Shown: piece after piece, positions 27,395 through 38,166 of the stretch
Layout: each line of letters opens with the position of its first letter
Numbering within the stretch: position 1 is the first letter of the stretch
Assembly (NCBI GenBank): GCA_025454395.1
Contig: JALOOM010000006.1
Location: forward strand, 1 to 64,000
Reading direction: 5' to 3'
Length of the DNA: 64,000 bases
Source: Elainella sp. Prado103
GTDB lineage: Bacteria; Cyanobacteriota; Cyanobacteriia; Elainellales; Elainellaceae
Notes under the pieces: model-generated
What the model saw: the letters and a program-made list of their open reading frames with translations, nothing else
Databases searched by the model: none
What the model was told of the DNA's origin: nothing
Translations under genes and position numbers: made by a program

Positions 27395-28768
27395 ATGGCT
27401 GACCAAATCCTGCGAGTTCTTCAAGATACTTTTTTCAAGCTGCGTCCAGAGCAATCTTCTAATTTGGCTCCAGCGGAGCTTCACCCGGTTGTCGCGGGCA
27501 GCACGTTTCCAATTCAATCCTATGCCTACGCTGATGCAAATGGATCGTTTCGAGGGCATATTAAGTTTGCCCTAAAAAATGCAGCAATCCGTGGGCTAAA
27601 TACCTGGTTTGTCTACAGTTTGCATGTTCAGGTCGAGCAAGATGGACAGGTGGTCTACCCTCAGGAAGATCAAATTTCTTTGCCGATTTTGCGCATCACT
27701 CGCGATACGGTTCTCAAACGAAGACCGTTGCAGTCTGCCCTATTGGCTCCTGCAGAAATGGCATCTGTAACAGCAGGGCGCAGTTTTGAGCTTCAGTCCT
27801 ATGCCTATGCTGATGCTCAAGGCGATTTTAGTAGCCATATTCGCTTTGCCATTCGCGATCAAAAAGATTTTGTGCAGGGCTTCAGTACCTGGTTTGTCTA
27901 CGACCAACATGCCTACGTGGAATATGATGGTCGGATCGTTTACCCGCCAGAAGACCCAAATACGCTGCAATTGCGAGTTCTGCGAGATACCTTTTTTAAG
28001 CGTCGCCCGATCCAATCAGCGCAACTGCCCCCTGACGAAAAAGCAGCGATCCAGCGAGGCACCCTCTGGAAACTCCATTCCTATGCCTATGCTGATGTCC
28101 AAGGCGAGTTTAATCAGCACATCCGGTTTGCCTTGAAATATGAAAAAGATTACATTCAACGGCTCAGTACCTGGTATGTCTATCAGTTAGATGCCCAAGT
28201 TGAGCGTAATGGAGTGGTTCTTTACCCCACCACACGGCCAACACCTATTCCAAACCCAACCCCTACCCCAATTCCTGCGCCCAGTCCCAGACCCACTCCG
28301 ATTCCGAATCCGAACCCAACGCCCATCCCTACTCCCAGCTATCAAGGGATTCCGTTTAAACTGCCTGGTAGCACCAGTACGTTTTATACGGATCAACCCA
28401 TTATTCCGGGGGGTAGTTTTACCTGGGGAGAAGCCACCAAGGATGCCAGTCGTATTCCTGAAACGGTGACGATCGTGAACAATATCATCGCTCTCGCCCG
28501 CGAGTTGCAAAAGGCCCGTAATCAAATTGGTCTACCGTTTATCGTGAATTCCTGGTATCGTCCTCCGGCCATTAATCAAGCCGTGGGAGGTGTACCGAAT
28601 AGTCAACATTTGTTTGGTAAAGCCGTTGATTTACAAATTCCTGGCTATAGTGGTCGGCGGATCGCGAATGCCGTATTGCTGTGGTGGCCAGGTGGAATTG
28701 GCATTTATAGCGCCATGCCGGATATTGTTCACCTGGATATTGGTTCTAAACGTACCTGGGGATTTTAA
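27395..28768 (+). CDS. Three N-terminal ~83-aa repeats plus C-terminal peptidase M15A-like domain
   Basis: Three copies of (R/Q)DT(F/V)(F/L)K.RP.QS..L.P.E...SYAYAD..G.F..HI.FA; C-terminus VNSWYRPPAINQAVGGVPNSQHLFGKAVDLQIPG. Confidence 0.85.
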   Translation: MADQILRVLQDTFFKLRPEQSSNLAPAELHPVVAGSTFPIQSYAYADANGSFRGHIKFALKNAAIRGLNTWFVYSLHVQVEQDGQVVYPQEDQISLPILRITRDTVLKRRPLQSALLAPAEMASVTAGRSFELQSYAYADAQGDFSSHIRFAIRDQKDFVQGFSTWFVYDQHAYVEYDGRIVYPPEDPNTLQLRVLRDTFFKRRPIQSAQLPPDEKAAIQRGTLWKLHSYAYADVQGEFNQHIRFALKYEKDYIQRLSTWYVYQLDAQVERNGVVLYPTTRPTPIPNPTPTPIPAPSPRPTPIPNPNPTPIPTPSYQGIPFKLPGSTSTFYTDQPIIPGGSFTWGEATKDASRIPETVTIVNNIIALARELQKARNQIGLPFIVNSWYRPPAINQAVGGVPNSQHLFGKAVDLQIPGYSGRRIANAVLLWWPGGIGIYSAMPDIVHLDIGSKRTWGF

Positions 28769-28792
28769 AGAACTGGACTGACAAGCTTGCAC

Positions 28793-28865
28793 GGGCAAAG
28801 AGATTTAGACGGGCAAAGAGATTTAGACGGGCAAAGAGATTTAGACGGGCAAAGATTGATTAGAC
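28793..28865. repeat. Tandem repeat, 18-bp unit cgggcaaagagatttaga x4
   Basis: Direct reading. Confidence 0.9.
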
Positions 28866-28888
28866 GGAAGACCTGAACTTGAGACTCT

Positions 28889-29212
28889 ATGACGAACTGG
28901 CAGCGCGACGGTATTTATTTTCTGCTTGGCTTCACGCTAACGATCGTGTTTTTAGGCATGGTGGTCTTGGTCGGTGGGCTCTGCCTATTATTGTTGAGTG
29001 TGATCGCACCTGTGAGCATTCGAGATGCCATGCAACCCTTTACTCAGATCTTGCAACCGATCCTGCTTGGGTTGGCAATCGGAGAAACGATCGCTTGGAA
29101 TTTGCTGCCCAAAATTGGTTTTGCAGAACCGAAGCTAGCCCAACGATTTGCCGTCGTGATGGCTGGGATCGCTCTGTTTAGCGTGATTTCTCTGTTATTT
29201 TCATTGTTGTAA
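28889..29212 (+). CDS. Small integral membrane protein, unknown function
   Basis: 107 aa with three hydrophobic segments. Confidence 0.65.
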   Translation: MTNWQRDGIYFLLGFTLTIVFLGMVVLVGGLCLLLLSVIAPVSIRDAMQPFTQILQPILLGLAIGETIAWNLLPKIGFAEPKLAQRFAVVMAGIALFSVISLLFSLL

Positions 29213-29246
29213 GTTTTTGCTGTAAGTTTTTGCTGTCAGTTGCCGC
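29208..29246. repeat. Tandem repeat, 13-bp unit tgtaagtttttgc, ~2.5 copies, first copy spans stop codon
   Basis: Direct reading; TAA at 29210-29212. Confidence 0.85.
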
Positions 29247-29275
29247 TGGATCCAATTTCAAGGGTTATCCTGCTC

Positions 29276-30154
29276 ATGCTAGATCCTGCTCAAGGAGAAA
29301 CGGACTTTGATGTGCTCAAACAGACACTACTGAACCACCTGCAGCTGATCATTCGCGAGCGCGATCCTTTTTTGGCTACAGCAGGACATTTTTTTGTCCA
29401 GCAATATCTGCGCCAGCAGTTTGCCCAGTGGGGACAGGTGGAAATTCATGAGTTTGCCTACCAGGGTAAAATGCATCAAAACCTAATTCTCAACCTGGCT
29501 GGAGCTGAGGATACCTCTCGCAATCTGCCGCCAATTGTGATTGCTGCCCACTATGATGCGGTGCCAGGCTCACCCGGTGCGGATGACAATGCAACGGGAT
29601 TAGCGGTTTTACTGGAAATGGCGCGATCGTTCGCTGCTCAGCCTGCCCGTTATCCGCTCCGATTGGTTGCGTTTGATTTAGAAGAATATGGTTTGTTGGG
29701 AAGTCGGGCTTATGTGGCAGAGTTGGCTCAACAAAGGCAACCTTTACGCTTGATGCTTTCGCTGGAAATGTTGGGTTACTGTTGTCAAACTGCTGGATCA
29801 CAACAATATCCACCGGGGCTTCGCCATTTCTATCCCGATCGCGGCAATTTTATCGGTTTGATCGGCAATTGGCGATCGGTTCCTGATTTGGTGCGCTTAA
29901 GTCGATCGATTCGGCGAGCTGGGACTCCCTGTGAATGGCTTCCGGCAGGTCGCCAAGGCAAATGGGTGCCTGATACGCGCCGCAGTGATCATGCCCCCTT
30001 TTGGGATTATGGTTATCGCGCCTTGATGGTAACTGACACGGCCAATTTACGGAATCCCCACTATCACCGCAGTCAGGATCGGTTGGAAACACTCGATCTT
30101 GATTTTTTGACTGGCTGTTGTATCGGACTACAGGCAGGAATTCGACTACTCTAA
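29276..30154 (+). CDS. M28 family metallopeptidase
   Basis: IVIAAHYDAVPGSPGADDNATGLAVLLEMAR, FDLEEYGLLGS; ORF track starts at TTG 29240. Confidence 0.9.
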   Translation: MLDPAQGETDFDVLKQTLLNHLQLIIRERDPFLATAGHFFVQQYLRQQFAQWGQVEIHEFAYQGKMHQNLILNLAGAEDTSRNLPPIVIAAHYDAVPGSPGADDNATGLAVLLEMARSFAAQPARYPLRLVAFDLEEYGLLGSRAYVAELAQQRQPLRLMLSLEMLGYCCQTAGSQQYPPGLRHFYPDRGNFIGLIGNWRSVPDLVRLSRSIRRAGTPCEWLPAGRQGKWVPDTRRSDHAPFWDYGYRALMVTDTANLRNPHYHRSQDRLETLDLDFLTGCCIGLQAGIRLL

Positions 30155-30203
30155 CCCGATCGAAACCTGGCTTTTCTATAATGGAGTTTTGCTCAATCAG
30201 CCT

Positions 30204-30512
30204 ATGCGTTTTGAAACGGGTGAGCCGCTCCACCTCCCAGCCTTGCCGCCTTATGAAAGCGCCCTTCTTTCCTCGCTGGCGTTTTTTCGTCAGCAAGAAC
30301 GTACCACGCAAGCTCTCAATTGTTTGACCATGTATTTGCGTCAAAGTGAAACCCGCGTCATGGGAGAAATTCGATTTTATGCGGGGCTGCTACACATGGA
30401 ACCGGAGGCATTATTGATGCTGATCGATCAGGATCCTCAGCAAGCCGCACAACTGATCCAAACCCAGTTGCAGTCTAACTTGCCTGCTGCTCCTGGTTCG
30501 GACTTACCCTAA
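30204..30512 (+). CDS. Conserved cyanobacterial hypothetical protein
   Basis: MRFETGEPLHLPALPPYESALLSSLAFFRQQERTTQALNCLTMYLRQSE. Confidence 0.65.
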   Translation: MRFETGEPLHLPALPPYESALLSSLAFFRQQERTTQALNCLTMYLRQSETRVMGEIRFYAGLLHMEPEALLMLIDQDPQQAAQLIQTQLQSNLPAAPGSDLP

Positions 30513-30797
30513 GTGGGGTTCATGTTCGATCGACCCGGAAAAATTTACCGCTCCTTAACTGAACTGAATACCTCTTAATAATTTGATTAAGCCGATCGGT
30601 TTTGGGAATAATCTTAGGTTAGGATTCACTAAACTGTAGACAGAAAACGATAGACACCCTACAAATGCTGTGATCCCCTGGTTTAAGCAGCATTTTTCCA
30701 GTCCCCTAGTCTAGCCATTGCGCTGATTGGGTTTTGGTGCTGACCCGGCGGGCTGAAATGACATCAGGTTGGATGGTGCTCGGTTGAACCGTCTTAG

Positions 30798-30890
30798 CTC
30801 GGATTAAAAACATCGCTATGCCTCAAAGTTTTCTCTCCATGTTTGGGCTGGCTTTGGGGTTGAATCACTCTTAGCCCCAGCGCATCCGAG
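30798..30890 (+). ncRNA. Candidate structured RNA (three-way-junction-like)
   Basis: Closing stem ctcggat (30798-30804)/atccgag (30884-30890); internal hairpins aaacat/atgttt and tggggttga/ttagcccca. Confidence 0.3.
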
Positions 30891-31255
30891 AGCCATCTCT
30901 TTCCACTACACCCGGCAGTGGTAATTCTGCGGTAGTCCTGCAGCTCCTCTGCTGGGAGCATCCTGTAGCAATCATCGACCCTAGCCCCATTTGGGTTCAC
31001 AGTCGCAATAGGATGTAGAAAAACGATGAGCTAGATGCGAGCAAGATTCATTCTCAAATTGTGGTTTGAATGACGATAGAATTTCTCAGATCCTTTTAGA
31101 ATCAAGCTTTTTGAATGCGATCGGTGAGTGTGATGCGAGGCTAGCGAGATTACCACCCTGCTGGATTCAGAGTTTGAACTTCAAGTTTGGACTGCAAGTT
31201 TGGATTCAGAGTTGAGTTGAATTCCTTTTAGGTGACTGCAATGCTTTGGTGCGCC

Positions 31256-31471
31256 ATGAACTCTATTCATTTGAAATACAAAAGTTATGCGACAATTGCT
31301 CGCCAAGATCCCATCTCCGGAATTTGGCATGGTCGCATTTTAAATATTCAAGATGTCGTCAGTTTTGAAGGGAAAACTCAAGCTCAGGCAGAGGCTGAAT
31401 TTCGCAAATCGGTCGATGGCTATCTAGATTTTTGCCGATCGCTGGCTCGATCGCCCAATCCACCCCAATAG
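31256..31471 (+). CDS. Solo HicB-like N-terminal domain protein (no RHH tail)
   Basis: YKSYATIARQDPISGIWHGRILNIQDVVSFEGKTQAQAEAEFRKSVDGYLDFC aligns with the HicB-like ORF at 19326. Confidence 0.75.
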   Translation: MNSIHLKYKSYATIARQDPISGIWHGRILNIQDVVSFEGKTQAQAEAEFRKSVDGYLDFCRSLARSPNPPQ

Positions 31472-31533
31472 ATCGCCTGTTCAACCGCTTGCGATTCGCA
31501 GCCGTGATCTCACCAGAGCAACCGTCATCTGAA

Positions 31534-32871
31534 CTAGATCAAAAATCGTATAACGAGATAGAGTGTGGCTGCTAGCAGTTGCATGAGCATCACGGGAAAG
31601 CCGTAGCGCAGAAATAGCCCAAACGGAATACGCTTACCGTGCAATTCAGAGATCCCAGCGGCCACAATATTGGCTGAAGCGCCCACCAGCGTGCCATTGC
31701 CCCCCAGCGTTGCCCCAAACATCATGGCGTAGAACAACGGTAAAACGGTTTCCGGTAAAGTGCCCTCAAAGTTGGCATTCATCACTTCTGGACTGGCTAG
31801 TCCCACATTCACAATATACTGCTTCAGCAAGGGCACCATCGCCACGACCAAGGGAATATTCGGCACGACGCTGGAAATGAGCCCGGTTAGCACGAGTAAG
31901 ACAATCGATCCCAACACAATATTTGATCCCAGCACGATCGCCAGCCAGCTTGACGAACTGGCAATCACCCCGGTTTTTTCTAGCCCACCGATCAAGACAA
32001 AAATGCACATAAAGAAGAGCAGCGTGCTCCAGTCCACATCGCGCAAAATGTGATTGACAGTGTCAATATTACTGTGATGAGCTAACAGCATCGCCAGGGC
32101 AGCCCCCATTAAGGCCGCCGCTGCCGGAGGAATGGGAATGGGCATAAACTCACCCACCACAAAGAACAGGAGCACGGCCACCACAATGATGAGACCGATG
32201 GCGAGTACCCGAGGATGGTTGATCTGTGGGTGAGGTAACTGATCTAGGTTGCTAAGACGGGTACGCCAGATATGGGGGAACAAAAACGGCAACATCAGCA
32301 CAATGGTAAGAATGGCGAGTGCGCCTCCCAAACTCAAACGCCATAAATAATCAATAAAGCTGATGTTGATAGCCTCTCCTACAATGTAAGTGGCTGGATC
32401 GCCCACTAGGGTTAACAATCCGGCACTGTTCGCCACCAGTACCATCAAAATTAGCAAGGGCACAAAATCAACCCCGACTTCTTCAGCGATCGGTGGAATC
32501 AGCGGGGCTAGCAACATGACGGTTGTGGCGTTGGGTAAAACCGCACAGATGGGAGTTGTGATAGCAACTACACCGAGCAACAAGCGATTCCCTCGGCCCC
32601 GGGCCAAAATTACAATCTGGGTTGCCAGATATTCAAACACTCGGGTTGGCTCAAAGGCGCGAACCATGACCATCACTCCGAAGAAGAGAGCCAGAGTGGG
32701 GTAACTCTTGCTGATATAGCCCACGGCATCTGTGAGGGTCATAACGTTGGTAAACACCAGCACCAACGCACCCAAAAACGCGGCGATCGTGAGATGGATC
32801 CACTCAGTCATGATGAGTAGAATCACACTCACGAACGTGACAGTAGCTAGCATCGCCTGCCAATGCTCCAT
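31534..32871 (-). CDS. ArsB/NhaD-type anion or cation permease
   Basis: Multi-TM; LPNATTVMLLAPLIPPIAEEVGVD, GDPATYIVGEA, GGNGTLVGASANIVAAG. Confidence 0.85.
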   Translation of the reverse strand: MEHWQAMLATVTFVSVILLIMTEWIHLTIAAFLGALVLVFTNVMTLTDAVGYISKSYPTLALFFGVMVMVRAFEPTRVFEYLATQIVILARGRGNRLLLGVVAITTPICAVLPNATTVMLLAPLIPPIAEEVGVDFVPLLILMVLVANSAGLLTLVGDPATYIVGEAINISFIDYLWRLSLGGALAILTIVLMLPFLFPHIWRTRLSNLDQLPHPQINHPRVLAIGLIIVVAVLLFFVVGEFMPIPIPPAAAALMGAALAMLLAHHSNIDTVNHILRDVDWSTLLFFMCIFVLIGGLEKTGVIASSSSWLAIVLGSNIVLGSIVLLVLTGLISSVVPNIPLVVAMVPLLKQYIVNVGLASPEVMNANFEGTLPETVLPLFYAMMFGATLGGNGTLVGASANIVAAGISELHGKRIPFGLFLRYGFPVMLMQLLAATLYLVIRFLI

Positions 32872-32973
32872 GTATCCTCCTGACTAGAATTGAAAGGGAG
32901 CAGCGGAATTGAGGCTACATTTTACAGCCCTTTCGCGGACGGTGCAGAAGGATAGGGACAAGATTCAGTCGCT

Positions 32974-33591
32974 TCAGGCAATTTGCTCCAGTTGGGAACC
33001 AACCTGTTGAGACAGTAAATGATAGGCGGGTGACCGTAAACTGACCCAGATACCATGACGCAGCTCGGATGCAGTCAGGATAAATGGAGTTCGTTGATCC
33101 ACGAGCTTGAGCAGGAGGTGATGCGTAGCAAAATCTTGCTCTGCGCCAAATTCCTGTACCAAACCATATAGCTCATCTGCATATCGAATCCCCTGATGCA
33201 CCTGCTCATCACGCACGAAGTGAAACAGCGAGGCCGTCGTTTCTGAAACGATCGTTAGGGGTAATGTCGAGATGAAGGTGAGAAATTTCAGCCCCAAGAG
33301 GTTGAAAATTTGCTGTTCAATCTCTAACAAGCTGGCTGCTGGGTCAATCTTGCTCGTAATTTGAATCAATCCACTCTGTTGGTGGGCCTGATGCAACTGA
33401 ACTAAAGTTTCTAGCTCGCGGAGCTTAGCCCGAAACTCAAATCCATTACGATAGAGGCGCTTCAAAACCTGATCGGCATTTACCTGGAAACAGCCATCGA
33501 CTCCAATGCCAGTGGCAGGGTAGTTTAAGTGACTGATCGATCGGCGCAACAGCTTGCGAAGATAATATTGCGTATAAAGTGACAGTTGCAT
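32974..33591 (-). CDS. Conserved hypothetical protein
   Basis: MQLSLYTQYYLRKLLRRSISHL; ORF extends to 33687 but the internal ATG is preferred. Confidence 0.5.
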   Translation of the reverse strand: MQLSLYTQYYLRKLLRRSISHLNYPATGIGVDGCFQVNADQVLKRLYRNGFEFRAKLRELETLVQLHQAHQQSGLIQITSKIDPAASLLEIEQQIFNLLGLKFLTFISTLPLTIVSETTASLFHFVRDEQVHQGIRYADELYGLVQEFGAEQDFATHHLLLKLVDQRTPFILTASELRHGIWVSLRSPAYHLLSQQVGSQLEQIA

Positions 33592-34077
33592 AGCAGGTAG
33601 GGATAGATGCGTGGATGCTGACTCAAGGGAGGTTTTGAGACACCGCCATCTGCTCATCAAGTAGAAACTACACGATCTTGGGGGCAAATTCAGTTCGATA
33701 GATCACACAGTTTATGAACACCCTCTTTACATTCGATCAATTTGCTTCAGAAAATCCTTCTGAATTCAATCGAAAGAAGTTGTTTTGACTCTAATTAGCA
33801 ATCTCCCAGAGAGCAGATTCCCATAGTATAAAGTTGTTGTCTATATTTTGAAATTTATTTTAACTTGGGAAATGATGAAGAAAAATAGGGGAATCCCCTC
33901 CTCTTGGCTCAGATTCATCGACATTATTAGCTTTAGGCTGTGATATGGATGAATCTCGGCGATTTAGCTAGCTTTGCTGGCTACTCTGAGTCCCATCGCA
34001 GGGAGCTTCAACAAGAGATAATTCTCTTCAGGATTCTTCGAATTGCCCAGATTCTTCTTAATAAAAATCAATACAAA

Positions 34078-34746
34078 CTATTCCAATACCTCTTTACCGC
34101 TACGTAAGTAGTGATAACGCAGATACAGTCCTAAAATAATTTGTTTCATAATCCAATAGAAGACGGTCAAAATGGCGAACGTGATCAGCATCACTGCGAC
34201 CGGTCGCTTGCTGGTTAGATCATCCAGGGTCGTAGCGAGCACATTGCCTGGGGTCACGGCCAGATCCCAACTGTTGAAGCGACGAAACCGACCGAGATAG
34301 ATCCCAATGGCACAGGTTGCATGGATCAGCAATTCAATTCCCCAAACGATCGATCGAGAAGCCCCCAGCTTTTTGAGGTAATAGCCCTGATTGATTAGCG
34401 ACACCACATAGGCTGTGAACCCTCCCATAATGGCGGAGAGATGGAGCGGAATAAAGGCTAAGGCAACAACCCAGGTTGCCACTCCACTTCTCGTGCCCCG
34501 GATGAGATGGATGATGTCGGTGAGCAGATAAGGCGCATTGGGCAAAAAAGCCATGAATACTACCCACAGGCTCCACCACAGCCACGATCGAGAAATTCGT
34601 TTGCGGCGAAACAGCCAGAAGCTTAGGGCAAGCGGAATGAAAGCAAGAAACAAATTCCACAGGATCCAGCCGCTGTAAACATCGGAAAATGCTAGTAAGA
34701 CCTCAGAGAACCGCTCACGCATAAGTATTGACTCTAACCCATTCAA
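34078..34746 (-). CDS. DUF1361 membrane protein
   Basis: WVVFMAFLPNAPYLLTDIIHL...GIYLGRFRRFNSWDL. Confidence 0.85.
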   Translation of the reverse strand: MNGLESILMRERFSEVLLAFSDVYSGWILWNLFLAFIPLALSFWLFRRKRISRSWLWWSLWVVFMAFLPNAPYLLTDIIHLIRGTRSGVATWVVALAFIPLHLSAIMGGFTAYVVSLINQGYYLKKLGASRSIVWGIELLIHATCAIGIYLGRFRRFNSWDLAVTPGNVLATTLDDLTSKRPVAVMLITFAILTVFYWIMKQIILGLYLRYHYLRSGKEVLE

Positions 34747-35055
34747 TCAGTATTCAATCTGTCTTCCCAGGTTAACCTTTCCGAAAGAGTAGACGGCAAG
34801 CGGTGAATGTGCTCTACAAAAAATTAAAACTTTTAAAGGATTAAGCAAGGGCAAACGCTTTCTCATCTAGGGTTGACTCTGAATCTTGGGCACTGTGGTC
34901 GATCGCAGCAGCGCTAAAAACCAAGAACCGCAAAGCTAAGCTCTGGGGATAAGCCCTGGGGAGGATTAGCTGGTCTAGAGAAGATGACCGATCATGGGGC
35001 GATCGTTGGCTCTTAAAGTGGATTAAAGATACTTCGTGGGATATCAGGAAACTAC

Positions 35056-35085
35056 CTGTTGCGATCTGTTGCGATCTGTTGCGAT
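35056..35085. repeat. Tandem repeat, 10-bp unit ctgttgcgat x3
   Basis: Direct reading, rbcL upstream region. Confidence 0.9.
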
Positions 35086-35511
35086 GAAATTTCTGCCAAC
35101 GGGTGAACTATCTTGATTGCGCCACTGAACTTGCAGATGGGGGTGGGCAGCTAAAGAAACTCGCTGATTTGAAGGCTGCATCTTACATGATTTTGTGCTG
35201 TCTGTTCGATTATTTACATTTCGTTGTATATATAAACCTTATTTATCGATTCGCTAAGAAGTTTCAAAGTTGGGCTTATTGCATTCCTGATATATTTTGA
35301 TTGAACCCATCGAACAGGGCGCAAAATTAAGATAATCTAAAGATTGCCAAAAAAGATTCTTGCCCTGGTTCGCACGAACTTCATCACCAGTATTCGCTGT
35401 TGCTTGAGGCTGCGTCAGCTTCCTTGCTCCTGTTTTGGGAGGAGTAGGGCAGGGTTTTGTGTTCTGAAATGGAACAGGTTCGGATCGAAGTGATTCACAG
35501 GAAGGGAAATC

Positions 35512-36942
35512 ATGTCTTATTCACAAACTAAAACCCAGTCGAAAGCTGGATATCAGGCCGGGGTAAAAGATTACCGCCTAACCTACTACACGCCTGACTA
35601 CACCCCCAAAGACACCGACATTTTGGCCGCTTTCCGGGTGACTCCGCAGCCTGGTGTGCCCTATGAAGAAGCTGGTGCAGCCGTAGCCGCTGAGTCTTCA
35701 ACCGGAACCTGGACTACCGTGTGGACTGACCTATTGACCGATCTGGATCGCTACAAAGGTCGTTGTTATGACATTGAGCCGGTTCCGGGCGAAGAGAATC
35801 AGTTTATTGCTTACATTGCCTATCCGCTCGATCTGTTTGAAGAAGGCTCTGTCACCAACATGCTGACCTCGATCGTGGGGAACGTGTTCGGCTTCAAAGC
35901 CCTGAAAGCCCTGCGTCTGGAAGACCTGCGAATTCCGGTGGCTTACTTGAAGACCTTCCCTGGCCCACCCCACGGGATTCAGGTGGAGCGCGACAAGATC
36001 AATAAATATGGTCGGCCGCTGTTAGGCTGTACGATCAAGCCGAAGCTCGGTCTGTCTGCGAAGAACTACGGTCGTGCCGTGTATGAGTGTCTGCGGGGCG
36101 GTCTAGACTTCACCAAAGACGACGAAAACATCAACTCTCAGCCGTTCCAGCGCTGGCGCGATCGCTTTACCTTCGTGGCTGAAGCCATCCATAAAGCGCA
36201 AGCAGAAACCGGCGAAATCAAAGGCCACTACCTGAACGTGACCGCTCCGACCTGCGAAGAGATGATCAAGCGGGCCGAGTATGCCAAAGAGCTAGACATG
36301 CCGATCATCATGCATGACTTCTTGACGGCTGGCTTCACGGCGAATACTACCCTCTCGAAGTGGTGCCGCGATAATGGCGTGTTGCTGCACATTCACCGGG
36401 CTATGCACGCGGTGATCGACCGTCAGAAGAACCACGGGATGCACTTCCGCGTTCTGGCAAAATGTCTGCGCCTGTCGGGTGGTGACCACATCCACACCGG
36501 TACCGTGGTTGGTAAGCTGGAAGGCGACAAGGCAGTCACCCTGGGCTTCGTGGATCTGCTCCGCGAAAACTATGTGGAACAGGATCGCTCCAAAGGGATC
36601 TACTTCACTCAAGATTGGGCTTCGATGCCGGGTGTAATGGCAGTGGCTTCCGGTGGTATTCACGTTTGGCACATGCCAGCGCTAGTGGAAATCTTCGGCG
36701 ATGATGCTGTACTTCAGTTCGGTGGTGGTACGCTGGGTCACCCCTGGGGTAACGCACCGGGTGCAACGGCTAACCGGGTGGCGCTGGAAGCTTGCGTTCA
36801 AGCCCGTAACGAAGGCCGTGACCTGATGCGGGAAGGTGGAGACATCATCCGAGAAGCTTGCCGCTGGTCTCCTGAACTGGCAACGGCTTGCGAACTGTGG
36901 AAGGAAATCAAGTTCGAATTCGAGGCGCAGGACACTATCTAA
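35512..36942 (+). CDS. rbcL: Ribulose bisphosphate carboxylase large subunit (form IB)
   Basis: [80 protein letters not shown]. Confidence 0.99.
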   Translation: MSYSQTKTQSKAGYQAGVKDYRLTYYTPDYTPKDTDILAAFRVTPQPGVPYEEAGAAVAAESSTGTWTTVWTDLLTDLDRYKGRCYDIEPVPGEENQFIAYIAYPLDLFEEGSVTNMLTSIVGNVFGFKALKALRLEDLRIPVAYLKTFPGPPHGIQVERDKINKYGRPLLGCTIKPKLGLSAKNYGRAVYECLRGGLDFTKDDENINSQPFQRWRDRFTFVAEAIHKAQAETGEIKGHYLNVTAPTCEEMIKRAEYAKELDMPIIMHDFLTAGFTANTTLSKWCRDNGVLLHIHRAMHAVIDRQKNHGMHFRVLAKCLRLSGGDHIHTGTVVGKLEGDKAVTLGFVDLLRENYVEQDRSKGIYFTQDWASMPGVMAVASGGIHVWHMPALVEIFGDDAVLQFGGGTLGHPWGNAPGATANRVALEACVQARNEGRDLMREGGDIIREACRWSPELATACELWKEIKFEFEAQDTI

Positions 36943-37059
36943 GTCCTTTGAATTGGATGGGGAAGGAGAGGATACCTCTAGCGAGGGTTGGCACTTCTGT
37001 GATCCGGCGCGATCGGTGTAAAATTTCTCATCCTTCCTCCTAGCCCATTCCTTGCCTTT

Positions 37060-37467
37060 ATGGATCACAAGCAAATTGCGAAAGATACGGCAAAGGTGCT
37101 AATCAGCTACCTGACGTATCAGGCGGCTCGTACAATCATGGCTCAACTGGATGAAACCGATCCCCCTCGTTCCTTCTGGCTGCAACGCTTTTCAACCAAG
37201 GAGCGGGTTCAAGATGGGGAACGGTATCTGCGAGAGCTGTTTTTGGAAAAGCCAGACTTGGGCTTTCGGCTCTTGACGGTACGGGAGCATTTGGCCGATG
37301 CAGTCTGTGAGTTTTTGCCAGAAATGGTACGAACCGGGATTCAGCAAGCCAATATGCAGCACCGCTGTCAACAGCTAGAGCGCATGACGCAAGTGGATTC
37401 ATCGATCGAGAACTTAACGACTGATCCTCCTCCGGAATCTACGGGAGAGGCAGAAGAACCAGCCTGA
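37060..37467 (+). CDS. rbcX: Rubisco assembly chaperone RbcX
   Basis: DTAKVLISYLTYQAARTIMAQLDETDPPRSFWLQRFS, between rbcL and rbcS. Confidence 0.97.
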   Translation: MDHKQIAKDTAKVLISYLTYQAARTIMAQLDETDPPRSFWLQRFSTKERVQDGERYLRELFLEKPDLGFRLLTVREHLADAVCEFLPEMVRTGIQQANMQHRCQQLERMTQVDSSIENLTTDPPPESTGEAEEPA

Positions 37468-37494
37468 TGTTTGTCATATTTATTTGAGGAAGCC

Positions 37495-37836
37495 ATGAAA
37501 ACTCTGCCTAAAGAGCTGCGCTACGAAACTTTTTCCTATTTGCCGCCGCTCAGCGATGCACAAATTGCTCGCCAGATTCAGTACACGATCGATCAAGGCT
37601 ACTTCCCTTGCATCGAATTCAACGAAGATTCTGCGGCTGACATGTGCTACTGGACAATGTGGAAGCTGCCCTTGTTCAATGCCAAGTCTCCTCAAGAGGT
37701 GCTGGCGGAAGTGCAGCAATGCCGCTCTGAGTTCTCCAACTGCTACATTCGTGTGGTGGCATTCGACAACGTGAAGCAGTGCCAGGTGATGAGCTTCATT
37801 GTGCATAAGCCAAATTCCGGCGGCTATCGCTACTAA
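37495..37836 (+). CDS. rbcS: Ribulose bisphosphate carboxylase small subunit
   Basis: [30 protein letters not shown]... Confidence 0.98.
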   Translation: MKTLPKELRYETFSYLPPLSDAQIARQIQYTIDQGYFPCIEFNEDSAADMCYWTMWKLPLFNAKSPQEVLAEVQQCRSEFSNCYIRVVAFDNVKQCQVMSFIVHKPNSGGYRY

Positions 37837-37947
37837 GATCGCTACTCAGATTGAGCATGGTCTCGATCACCATCCTGGGGCAAGTTCACCCTTGTTAAGT
37901 GACTACCGACTGATCGGGTGATCTCAGTAAACCCCAATATTGCGAAT

Positions 37948-37981
37948 GGGAGGTGGGAGTTCCTGCCTCTCTTCATTTTTA
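37948..37981 (+). terminator. Terminator-like hairpin downstream of rbcS
   Basis: gggaggtgg..ctgcctctc (with GU pairs) followed by ttcattttt. Confidence 0.55.
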
Positions 37982-38166
37982 TGGTTGATGGAAATATCGG
38001 CTAGAAAATAAAGCCTGAAAGCAGTGGGGATGATCAACTCAGCAGCGACTTCACCAACCTTCAAAGCAGAAAAGCCTGGCATGGCCAAGCTAAAGGAGTT
38101 CTATCGTCGCTGATGTTTACTGAACTACTCACCGAACCCTAAACTAAACCACTCAAAACTAAACCA

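Noticed and set aside
28879-29181. 100-aa ORF overlapping 28889-29212
   Set aside because: Alternate frame of the small membrane protein; composition not protein-like.
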